Assembly: GCA_033220425.1 (NCBI GenBank)
Contig: CM065646.1
Span: 5,401,501-5,465,500 of the forward strand
Direction of reading: 5' to 3'
DNA from: Lepraria neglecta
Lineage: Eukaryota > Ascomycota > Lecanoromycetes > Lecanorales > Stereocaulaceae
Length of the DNA stretch: 64,000 nt
Shown here: positions 54,953 through 64,000 of the stretch, in pieces
How positions within the stretch are numbered: the first letter of the stretch is position 1
Layout: the number at the start of each line of letters is the position of its first letter
The notes under the pieces: generated by a model
Database searches by the model: none
Told to the model about the DNA's origin: nothing
Seen by the model: only the letters and a program-made list of their open reading frames with translations
Program-made: the position numbers and the translations under genes

Positions 54953-57900
54953 TTAGTCGTCATCAATCTCAATCACCTCCATAGGGGCACTCGGCTTAGC
55001 CACAGACGCCCGTTTACCAGTACCGTCGCCCTGCTCTCCTGTCGCTTCTTCCTCCTCCCTAATCTCCCAGTCTCCCGACTCATGTAGGATAATTCTCTTT
55101 GCATCGAGTCGACCCTTCCTCACCAATTCCTCCCTTACGGTAACGAAAAAGCCATCAATGACAAGACTTCGTGGACGGGCGTCCGCTCCACAGATCGGAC
55201 ACCGAAACTCATCAGGTCCACAAGGCTCATTCGGGGTTTTGCTGGTGCGTGTCTGGAGGAACACATCGCGGTCAAAGCATTGATTGTGACGGCAGGTCGA
55301 TCCTCTCACAGGTACATCAAAGAGCCGGGCCGTGAATGGATCAATAAGATCGATGATCATCTGAGAATGGACAACTTGAACGTCCGGGTCCACTTGAATG
55401 GACCGATCGATGATGCGTTGCCTAGCCTCTTGCCACCCAAGTGTCGGGATGCTTTTCCTGACTTGGTCTTCGTCGGTAATCTGGATAATCTCTATGCCGA
55501 TGGCATAATGCGCGTCGATGTCCTTGTCGAAGCCAATGACAGCAGTTGAGATGTGATTATCGCCTTCTTTGATGAAACGTGTAGCGTCAATAGGCAGGTC
55601 TTTTCCGTGATGTGACTTTTTCCGAATCTCAAGAGCAGTACCATTGAGGACGACAGCAGTACTCCCTGGCCAAACGTTGTCCGCGACAACCCATTCACTT
55701 TCCGGGATCAGCTGATCCACCCTGAGCCTTTTCACCTTGAACTCATCCGCCTTGAGCTTGTCCAGCTTGATACATCGCACTCGACACATCCGGGACTCCG
55801 TGGCGAAGTTCCTTCTAGCAGACAACCCATACAAGCCTGGCTTATCTTGGGCAAGCAAATCAATGAGCTCTTTTTTAATCGTGAAGTCCCAGCCTACATG
55901 TCTATTGTTACTGGTGATAAATTCAATAGGCATGATGACATGTCCGACGAATCTGAAATGTCTGGTGATGTTGCTAGGCTTGCCTGCGAAGTCAATCGAC
56001 GAGAGGACTGGACTTCTGGCATGAGCCTGATGAAAAGCGGACGAGTCTGGGTTCGGTTGAGATGGAAGGAGGGTGGGGTCAAAACGTATGAACTGATCTA
56101 GGCGTGGGGCCGATAATCGGGGTGATCTCGAGGCCCCGTTGGGGACCGCAGGCCGCGCTGCAAAGGAGTGCGTCCGGTTTTGAGGACTCTGTGTTTGAGC
56201 TTGCAGATGTTGCTGAGGTTGCATACCGAGAACCCGTTGCTGGTGGTGATGATGAATACTGTGAGCCCTTCCGGGCGCATTAGATGGAAGAATTTGAGGT
56301 GGTCGCCGAATCGGTGCACCCATGTGACTCAAACTCCCAACCATATGAGAAAGCAAGCTCGCAGATTGTAGCGGACTGCCGAGCATCGATTGACTCATGT
56401 GTTGGCCCTGTCCTTGCATTTGGCCTGAATGGTTCTTGGGGATGAGGGGACTTCGGAAGCCTTGCAATTGAGTTGGCGATTGTGTAAAAGAGGCGCTCTG
56501 TGGAGTGGAAAGTCCATTGGTAGCCGGTGTTTGATATGGGGACATGGAACCGGCTTGCATAGAAGGAGAGCTTACTGCAACGTGCGATGCCGTCTGATTT
56601 CCTGAAGCCGACGCGGGTTGTGTCCTAGGCCCATTGGAGTTCGTGCGAGTAACTCCTTGGGCTGCTTGAATATCAACCTGCAGGGGCATAGAACGAGAAC
56701 TCTCAACAATGCGTCCAGTGAGAGTCCGGTGGTGGTGGTGGCTCTGACCGGTTTTAGAGGCTGATGAGCTAGACTGACCGTTTTGTGGAGGAGCCATTGT
56801 TGTATCCGCCACTAGTTGGACATGAGACGTGTGCGAAAACAAAATTCGTTGATACTCCTCAATGATGGATTGGTTATATGCTTGGATATCTTGGATTAGA
56901 GTGTTGACTCTAGACATCACCTCTTTGTGGTTCCTGGCAAAGACTGTTTCAGCGGCATGATAACATTGGTCCTGGGGGAGTATCCATATGTCTCTGAGGA
57001 GGGCTGTAAAGACGACCCTCTGGAACGTGAGCGACGCTATGTTAAAATGCCCGACTAGCTCATCGACTAGAGGTGGATAACGCCGTAACGTGCATTGTGA
57101 CCTCATTATCTCCCAGTTAGTCCCCAACAGCTCTAGACATCTCATCACCCTTCCTTGCGCAGCTTGAAAGGCCGGCCTTTGCGCGTAAAGTTCGAAAGGC
57201 AGAGGGAATATTGAGAACCACTCAATGGCCTCGGGTGTCAACTGCTCATTTGAAACCAGCAGAAAGCTCAGAACATTGAGTCCATTACTGTGCACGTTCG
57301 TGAGACCAAGGAGCCCTCGATACCTGTGATCCAAGCAGAAAATTTGATGTAAACGTAGATAAAAGTAGTCAGACCGCCCGCAAGCATCGCGCAGGAGCTC
57401 TAGGCGCGGTCGCTCGACATTCGAGCCTCTGTGGTCTTGTTGATTCATGTAATCCTGAAGGCGAAGCACGACCCTCTCAAAGTAGTTTCGCATTTCCGCT
57501 TGAGCACTGGGAGGAGATCCTAGGCCATTGTCGCTGGGTCTGACGGCAGGTGTAGGCTGTAGTTGATCAAGGGCCGTGCGTGAGGAGTGGTAATCGCTTT
57601 GCATTCGTTTACGAGGCTCATTTGTATTGCCTTGCACTCTTTTATGCGGTGTTGCTGTATACAATGCCTCGACATCAGTGTTTGCACGACTTGGCCGGTC
57701 CTCCAAGCTTTGTGACCGCTCTTGGTGTGAGCTGTCGCCTAAAAGTCCCAAATTCGAGGCTGTTCCCTCAGGCTGAGTCGCCGCAACGGGAGAGGGTTCG
57801 TGAGATGGTCTTTCAGCATCTTCAAGGCGCTTTTCGAGTTGCTCAAATCCACCATACTTTGCCACCAACTCCTCCAATCGGGTTGTGAAAGGAGCCCCCG

Positions 57901-58465
57901 GAGTTTGAGCATCACTTGCCTCATCCTCAAGGTCTACCACTTGCGCACTGTGTCGCCGAGTCTCTACGCTGGGACTTGGCGATGGTAAGACATTGTCGGC
58001 GTTGCTAAGAAGCTTCCTAGGAGACTCGCTTCGTGGAAATGCTGCATTGGCTAAAGCTGGTGAAGACGGAGTTGATGGATTAGCACTGGATGCAGCGTAA
58101 GTCGACGACCGGCCCGGGTAATTCTTAGTGCCTCCACGTCTTGTGCGCTGAGCAGGAAATCTGCCAGGGTCAAAGTCGGGTGGAAATGATATCGATGTCA
58201 AGTCATTGTTCCTGATTACCTTATATTGTTCGGTAGTTAAGCGCGGAGCTGGTGAAGCTCCTCGATCATGATCTGGAGATATCGAAATGGTTGATACCGT
58301 AGTCGAAGGTTTAATGATTTTTTCAGGTGACTTCCCAGTCATCCAGGATTTCTCTTTGCCTCCAAGAAAGGCTTTCGTGGTTGCATTTGACCGTTCAAAT
58401 TCTTTTGCTGACATTGGTCGAGTCTTTGTTGTAGTTTGATTGCCATGAGCTTTGGGAGAGGACAT
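54953..58465 (-). CDS. MIZ/SP-RING zinc-finger protein (PIAS-like SUMO E3 candidate)
   Basis: This is a single-exon ORF of 1170 residues. The ATG at 58465 (MSSPKAHGNQ) is preferred because the upstream GTG follows a TTGTGCAG splice-acceptor-like site, so a leader intron is possible. The first 850 residues are largely disordered and Ser/Pro/Gln-rich, with a conserved helical block near 340-550. A folded region at about 880-1045 precedes the SP-RING. In the SP-RING, CRHNQC starts at residue 1058 and CPIC lies at 1089-1092, followed by ARPRSLVIDGFF. The C-terminus is acidic (VIEIDDD), like a SUMO-interacting motif. SP-RING proteins are SUMO ligases that act in the nucleus; its targets are unknown. 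It is divergent from the Boi gene. Confidence 0.85.
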   Translation of the reverse strand: MSSPKAHGNQTTTKTRPMSAKEFERSNATTKAFLGGKEKSWMTGKSPEKIIKPSTTVSTISISPDHDRGASPAPRLTTEQYKVIRNNDLTSISFPPDFDPGRFPAQRTRRGGTKNYPGRSSTYAASSANPSTPSSPALANAAFPRSESPRKLLSNADNVLPSPSPSVETRRHSAQVVDLEDEASDAQTPGAPFTTRLEELVAKYGGFEQLEKRLEDAERPSHEPSPVAATQPEGTASNLGLLGDSSHQERSQSLEDRPSRANTDVEALYTATPHKRVQGNTNEPRKRMQSDYHSSRTALDQLQPTPAVRPSDNGLGSPPSAQAEMRNYFERVVLRLQDYMNQQDHRGSNVERPRLELLRDACGRSDYFYLRLHQIFCLDHRYRGLLGLTNVHSNGLNVLSFLLVSNEQLTPEAIEWFSIFPLPFELYAQRPAFQAAQGRVMRCLELLGTNWEIMRSQCTLRRYPPLVDELVGHFNIASLTFQRVVFTALLRDIWILPQDQCYHAAETVFARNHKEVMSRVNTLIQDIQAYNQSIIEEYQRILFSHTSHVQLVADTTMAPPQNGQSSSSASKTGQSHHHHRTLTGRIVESSRSMPLQVDIQAAQGVTRTNSNGPRTQPASASGNQTASHVAVSSPSMQAGSMSPYQTPATNGLSTPQSASFTQSPTQLQGFRSPLIPKNHSGQMQGQGQHMSQSMLGSPLQSASLLSHMVGSLSHMGAPIRRPPQILPSNAPGRAHSIHHHHQQRVLGMQPQQHLQAQTQSPQNRTHSFAARPAVPNGASRSPRLSAPRLDQFIRFDPTLLPSQPNPDSSAFHQAHARSPVLSSIDFAGKPSNITRHFRFVGHVIMPIEFITSNNRHVGWDFTIKKELIDLLAQDKPGLYGLSARRNFATESRMCRVRCIKLDKLKADEFKVKRLRVDQLIPESEWVVADNVWPGSTAVVLNGTALEIRKKSHHGKDLPIDATRFIKEGDNHISTAVIGFDKDIDAHYAIGIEIIQITDEDQVRKSIPTLGWQEARQRIIDRSIQVDPDVQVVHSQMIIDLIDPFTARLFDVPVRGSTCRHNQCFDRDVFLQTRTSKTPNEPCGPDEFRCPICGADARPRSLVIDGFFVTVREELVRKGRLDAKRIILHESGDWEIREEEEATGEQGDGTGKRASVAKPSAPMEVIEIDDD

Positions 58466-59451
58466 TATGTGATATCTTTGGGACGCCTGCACAATCCCAC
58501 GAAATTAGAAGTCTGCTTTTTGCAGCTCAAAGAGCAATCACATCTCCCTTATATATTAGAGGCATGAGTGAATGCATATGCAGGGTGACAATCTATCTAT
58601 GAATGAGGTGCTTACCGGAATTTCATCAGTGAAGCGTTGTTGCAGGCTTCACGACAGGGCCTAGGATAGATGCCGTCATCTTTGATGAGATGATCAATGA
58701 TCTCCACATGTACCTGTAATAAGGAATCTAAAATTGAAGTATAGATGTTTGTCTTTTGCGCTTCTCCCTGACAAAGCTGGAGTATCGGGGCACGAACAAT
58801 GAAGCCCAAGGAGCGCTAGATGGTAGTGAGAGCGCAATGAAGAAGACTTGATCACGACCAACTTTTGTGAATAGCCCAATGTACAGACAGATGCATATGC
58901 TAATAGCTTGCCTATTGTCTACACTGCTGAGAATGCTAGTACGTGTCTTGGTTCAATGCTATCACGAAAACTGCGATCCCTGCACGCGCTTTACCTTTTC
59001 TGGATCTAGCTTAATCTAAAAGCCGGCGTCATTTAGCTCCTCGGCCACGCGAAAAGGGTTGAGATGTTGTTGGAGTTGGCAAAGCCCACCATCGAACTGG
59101 CCGACAGACTCCTCTGACGATCCAGCTCGCCCACGATGAAGGCATAGGTTTCCATTTGTCCCAGAAGCAGCGCCACGCGTTGTACTACTGTTGCCGACCA
59201 GACCTGAGGGCGCCCAGGATTTGCCGAGGAGGACATCGATTGGCTAGGCTCGTCATCGATACTTGTCGCAGGATTTGGCATGTACCGAACGAGTGACAGC
59301 CTTGGGAAAGAATCCCCCGTTATCGCGACGCATCGAATGGCGGTTGAGACCTGGCAAAACCTCTAGTCGAGTGCGCCAGCGCCGACTTGAAGACCGCCTG
59401 TGATGAGTTGGCCCGTTCGACAATCTTGCGACCTTGGGAAGGATATATGCC
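58466..59451. promoter_or_regulatory. Divergent promoter region, SP-RING and Boi genes
   Basis: This 986-base interval lies between divergent starts. A minus-strand ORF at 59033-59281 has a somewhat protein-like stretch (VVQRVALLLGQMETYAFIVG) and could be a leader-region ORF or a small gene. I did not accept it as a gene. No clear core promoter motif was identified. Confidence 0.4.
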
Positions 59452-62400
59452 ATGGCTTTCAGACATTTGGGAGGGTCTCCGAAGAAGGCTGCACCTGGGG
59501 AAATGCTGCTTGTTGTTCGTGAGTATCCGTAATTCTCTCAGCTTCCCCACAAAAGGGCCCCACCCCTCATCTACCTAAGACGAGGAGTCCCCTTGGTCCT
59601 ACGGTCCGATGCGCTGTTTGCAATCCTCAATGGAGCTGCGAGCGAACCTCAACCATCGTTACTAACATAATCCTCTATAGACGATTTCGAAGCTCGAAGC
59701 CCTGATGAGTTGAACCTGTTCAAAGGCGACAGGATAGAGCTGATCGAGCGCGATGACGACTTCGGAGATGGCTGGTACCTTGGAAAACACCTACAAAATG
59801 GCAAGACAGGGCTTTTCCCCGAAGGTAAGGGTTTTACTTTATATATCACGGAGCCATTTATTGACATTTCTGCTCGGAAGTCTATACCACTACCACCCCT
59901 CGAGCCATCAATATCTCTGCAACTACAATGGCCACGGCTACGAATTTAACATCAGGCTCTCCTAAAAACCTGCCTACAATAGATGGTGCAGAGAGCGAAG
60001 TACAAAAGCTCGGAGGGACACCTCTGCATTTGAAAGGTTCAGCAGAGCGCATAAAATCCGATGGCGATACCCCACCCCCACTCAATACAATTCCACCATC
60101 GCAGAAGACCAGCTCAGTACCGAACGCGTCGATCGTAGCCCCAGTATTGGCGGCAGGAGCACCGCCAAAAAGAAGCATAAACATGATCCAACAAGGGCAA
60201 GACGAAGACAGCCCGGTGATGAATGAGACCTTAAGCGTGATCGATGAGCACATAACTGATATGAAGACGCCTCGTTCGAACGGACGAGCAGTAGCGGAAC
60301 GCAGGATGACGAATGATTCTGGTAGCGAGTACAGCACTCACATCGATCAGCGACTGTCGTACATAGCTGGACACGAGACAGATGAAGAAGAGCGCAATCC
60401 TCTTACAGAGAGAGAGGTACTGACCTGGACGCCAAGGCAGGTCGCAGAGAATTTGGAAGACATAGGAGTGGAGCGGAGGCATTGCGAGATTTTCAGAGAG
60501 CAGGAGATATCGGGGGAAGTGCTGCTCGCTATGGACCAGTCATCAATATTCATGAAGGAGTTCGATCTCGGCCTAGTCGGACGAAGACTGCGTACCTGGC
60601 ACAAGATAAAAGCCTTACAAGAGGAGGTTCGTGGGCCTGGCACTTCTGAAAACAGAATGACGAACGTGTTCGACGGTGATGGTTCATCGGAAGAGTTTGA
60701 CCCAGGTCAGAATGGAAAGGGAGCCGCCAATGGCTCAATGCTATCAACATCACTTTTTGATCAGCCACCTACTGGCCGCATACATCCACGGCAAGACGTC
60801 CCTAGTCCCCAAGCCTCGCCTTCGAATCTGCAACTTCAATCCCAACGGCACGATTCAAGTTCAACGCCAGCGTCCTTCACGTTCATGTCTGGACTCGACA
60901 GCCCAAGCAGACCTTCGGCTGCCTCAATTCGAGAATTCAATCACTCTCGCCGCCACTCCGCCATTGATTTCGCCCCGACTTTCAACCGAGACACACCACC
61001 ACCACCACCACCACCACCAGACCAGAATGCACCTTCAACCCCCCACAGAACCTCAACAACCTCACCACATAAAAAGAACCCTTCCCTCGACCGTAATTGG
61101 ACAATGGGAGGTCCAGTACCTTCAGCCAACGGCCGCCCACTCTCTGCTACTGGCACAAGTCTTTTGCCTCGGAACGATCGCAACACTTTCGATCCGCACT
61201 CAGAAGAATCAAATCACCGTACTGCATTCCGAGATCTTGATCGTGGCTACTCCTCGGGCGGTGAGATGGAGAACAAGAGGGCACGCAACGTATTGAGAAA
61301 GCGCGATGTGGTTAGCGCTAATCATTCACGGCAAAGTTCCTACCATGCAGAGACCAAACGAATGAGCCATGTAGGAGCAAGACGTCACTCTCGTTTTGGA
61401 AGTGTCGACTCAATCAAGGATACCGTAGCAGCTATGGCTTCTCCTGCCGCTAAAATGTACCATGGGATGGGCCACTTCCGCAACTCCTCTGCCAACGAGG
61501 CACTCGCAGCAACTCCACCTTCAACTGATCTCACCTCGCCGACTGTTACTAAACTTGAATACGATAAGAAGCCCAGCATGAAAATTGTCACATCCCATAC
61601 CAACAGATCCGGGAACAGCTCACCTAAGTCAGCGGTCGCACCTTCAAAATCATTTTCGAAACCTCGCATGGGGCTCAGAGCTATATCAGATGCGGTTACC
61701 GGAAACGAAAAGACTGTCGCTTCAAAACCTGTCCCGGTCTCTTCACCTATCGCGGAATCTGCAAGGCAATCTTCGCCCCGAACAGGGTCAACGTCGCCCT
61801 CTGGAGCATCTCAAAGTGTTGAGCGAGAGAGCACAGATAATTCATCCAAAGGCACTAGTATCGCACAGACTGGACTCACGCCTACAAGCGGGACGCGCCG
61901 AAAACCGAAGAAGGAGACAAGCGCCTACATTCGGGGCCTCGAGCATAAGTCCCCCCAAGAGCAAATGGAGGGATGCGATTACAGCGGATGGATGAAGAAG
62001 AAATCTTCTAGCATGATGACGACTTGGAAATCTCGCCTATTCGTGCTTCGCGGCCGCCGACTTTCATACTACTACACTGATACAGACACTCAAGAAAAGG
62101 GTCTCATTGACATCTCTGCTCATCGTGTTCTTCCTGCCGACCGTGATTTCATCACTGGCTTCCACGCCACCGTCACTGGTGCGAAGTCATCTCCAGTCTC
62201 TCCTGCAATTGCCCATACGCCAACCCTGGCTGCCAAAGACGCGGCAGCTCAACCAGAATCCACGCTCCAGAAACCCGCATCACCCTCCATGTTCATATTC
62301 AAGCTGGTCCCTCCTCGTAATGGCCTCGCCCGCGCCGTTAACTTCACCAAGCCAACAATCCACTACTTTGCTGTTGAGAATGTGACCCAGGGTCGACTCT

Positions 62401-62738
62401 GGATGGCTGCCTTAATGAAAGCAACGATCGATCGTGATGAGACAAAGCCGATTACTACAACCTACCAACAGAAAACTATTAGCCTGGCCAAAGCCAAAGC
62501 AATGAGGCATCGGCCTCCTGCGCTGATGAACCTGGAGGAGAATTCTGAGAACGTGGAAGAGGCAGCAAAGAGTGATGAGACGGGTCTGAATATCCAGGGG
62601 CTCGATTTCGATAAGAAAGGTGGAGAATTGGACCGTAAGATAGAGAATATGGAGCACAGGAGGACGGCTAGCGTGGAAGACATGCAATCGACGGCGCTGA
62701 GGGCGGAGAAGACTGACACGGAGGGGAAGGAGGAGTAA
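59452..62738 (+). CDS. boi2: Boi-type SH3-SAM-PH polarity scaffold
   Basis: Exons are 59452-59518, 59681-59824 and 59881-62738, with introns of 162 nt (GTGAGT..TACTAACATAATCCTCTATAG) and 56 nt (GTAAGG..GGAAG). They give 1022 residues. An SH3 domain lies at about 18-72 (LLVVHDFEARSPDELNLFKG, DGWYLGKHLQNGKTGLFPE). A SAM domain lies at about 246-320 (LTWTPRQVAENLEDIGV). A polyproline run (nine Pro) lies near 439, and a PH domain at about 767-924 (YSGWMKKKSS, WKSRLFVLRGRRLSYYY). Yeast Boi1/Boi2 with this order bind Bem1, phosphoinositides and the exocyst at growth sites. A role in hyphal tip growth is inferred. The ATG is the first after an in-frame stop, and without the two small 5' exons the SH3 domain would be lost. 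Confidence 0.9.
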
Positions 62739-63746
62739 CTACGGGCGTTGCATATATCTTCCTTTACGATGCAATAATTGGACGACTTGGATTTTGGATA
62801 GCGGAAAGAGAGCAAGGCGTTTGATGGATGCGAACTTCCAAACTACGGAGAGTGGAGTGGCCTAGGATAATACTTGTGTACAAGATCTACCGTTGATATT
62901 TAAATTCTAATTTACAGCCCATGGGCAGATTTTGGATATCCACCCCTCGTTCATACCATGACTTCAAATATAGCACAGGCAGATATCTTGCGATCATCTC
63001 GTTCCTGATCCCGTGATCAACTTCCGCTGCACGACATCGAGTGGAGGACACTAATCTACGGATGATGCCGGAGGTCTACGAACCAGGCCTAGAAGCCTTC
63101 AATCGGCATCTCCATCTTTGATTCCTTGATAAATGGCATGAACATCATAGCAAGCAATCCAATTTCCGATATTCATGGTGTACTTTCCAAAGAGCACCTC
63201 GGCAGCCAGCAAGGAGCTCTCTCAGCTGACTCTTTCGAGCCTTTTATAGCACAGCCGCTATTATTGCCCTGGGAGCGCAGATCCATGCTTACGAGATTTC
63301 ATTGGTGAACCACTGAATGAAGAGACGGAGCCCGTATCTGTACCTGATAGTCCGGTGGGCCGGCCGAGTGGAAAGCGATCTGAATTTGCAAATGTATTCA
63401 CTCTTGTACTAAGCGTAAAGATGAACGAAAAGCAACTATGATTGAAGCAAGGAAGAGACCTATATACTGTAGACAGTCCAGGAGACCCAGAGCCTGACCG
63501 TCGGGTCAAAAAGAAGCGAGGGATATCTCCGCTGTTCACAGAAACAGAAGCGAAAGGGCTGAGCAAACGGAGAGTTCATGCAATCAATAGACTTTTCATA
63601 CCCCGCGAGCGACCTCATCATAGTACTTTCAAGATACCTACGTTCAGGCACTCGATTATGTGGCAATAAAAGTAGCGCTGAGGTTCTAGCGATATATACC
63701 GTGAAACTAGCGATTTGGCGCAGTCTACGGCACTAGCCCCACTTAC
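62739..63746. other. Spacer of 1.0 kb
   Basis: This is the 3' flank of the Boi gene. I see no convincing gene, RNA or repeat. Confidence 0.5.
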
Positions 63747-63920
63747 CTAAGTTTTCTTCCACTCAACTTTCCGTTCTCCACCACCAAACTGCCCAAAAGC
63801 ATTCCTTTCAGCTGCGAATCCTTTTCCGATCCCTTCGTGTCCCTTGTTGTCGCGGGTGTTCTTGATTTACGCAGCTCTTTGACTTGCAGCATCAGCTTGT
63901 TCTCTAGTCAGCGTGTCCAT
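63747..63920 (-). pseudogene. Small conserved-looking ORF with an in-frame TAA
   Basis: One frame from ATG 63920 reads MDTLTREQADAASQRAA, then TAA, then IKNTRDNKGHEGIGKGFAAE and FGQFGGGERKVEWKKT before a TAG. The second half looks like a genuine conserved C-terminus. The stop could be a nonsense mutation (CAA to TAA fits), or the upstream exon may differ and join after the stop. The window ends 80 bases upstream, so the 5' part cannot be judged. Confidence 0.4.
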
Positions 63921-64000
63921 CGGGTGAGTTGGCTCTTCCGTTCTCTGCACGTCACCACCTCAATCCTCAATCGAAGCCTGCAATTTACTCCCCCTTGGGT

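Noticed and set aside
59033-59281. Minus-strand 82-codon ORF between the SP-RING and Boi genes
   Set aside because: It has some helical character but no recognisable motif, and it lies in the shared promoter region; chance cannot be excluded.
60985-61020. CAC trinucleotide run in the Boi gene
   Set aside because: It encodes the expected polyproline tract, so it was not listed as an independent repeat.

Overview
The window is from a filamentous ascomycete (Pezizomycotina). The evidence is short GT-AG introns of about 44-60 nt with CTAAC/CTGAC-type branch sites, fungal-only families such as DUF6594, and conserved genes (SWR1 ATPase, complex I NDUFB8/ASHI subunit, Git1-like C2/MUN protein, SH3-SAM-PH Boi protein, SP-RING protein). 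The class cannot be fixed from the sequence alone. No rRNA, tRNA, CRISPR array or bacterial-style operon was seen.

Layout. Left conserved block (1-10.1 kb): the 3' part of a C2/MUN signalling protein (+), the complex I subunit (-) and SWR1 (+). The last two diverge from a shared 0.4 kb promoter. Right conserved block (53.8-64 kb): a small two-exon protein (-), a SP-RING SUMO-ligase-like protein (-), a Boi-type polarity scaffold (+) and a small ORF at the edge. Between them lies about 43 kb of gene-poor, repeat-rich accessory DNA.

The accessory region has a clear internal pattern. Four full-length DUF6594 membrane-protein genes lie on the minus strand at 14.4-15.9, 25.6-27.1, 34.4-35.8 and 42.6-44.1 kb. 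All share the same five-exon plan with intron phases 1,1,1,0. A duplicated C-terminal module lies behind the first copy and a decayed sixth trace lies at 47.4-48.0 kb. Directly upstream of three of them, on the same strand, is a member of a small family with the motifs VYxxxELDS, W/RI/VCCxK and YRLKD (17.2, 27.6 and 36.5 kb). So a two-gene module [small YRLKD protein - DUF6594 protein] occurs three times. The 36.5 kb member carries a striking array of four consecutive 51-nt phase-0 mini-exons separated by 47-49 nt introns, a 99-nt exon-intron period that encodes a Gly/Ser/Thr/Tyr/Gln-rich prion-like N-terminus.

The rest of the accessory DNA is old duplication and decay. A direct duplication of about 2.4 kb (18.2-20.6 and 21.2-23.7 kb) sits 3.1-3.2 kb apart. 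Two related, broken multi-pass membrane protein genes lie at 11.0-13.8 kb, and broken NMT1/SsuA-like, short-chain dehydrogenase and unknown genes lie at 48.9-53.6 kb. There is also a hAT-like MITE at 41.25 kb. Several inactivating stops sit where CAG or CAA would be expected, as RIP-like C-to-T change would give. Exon models were read by eye from splice signals, frame and paralogue comparison. Domain names are from motif recognition, not from a search.
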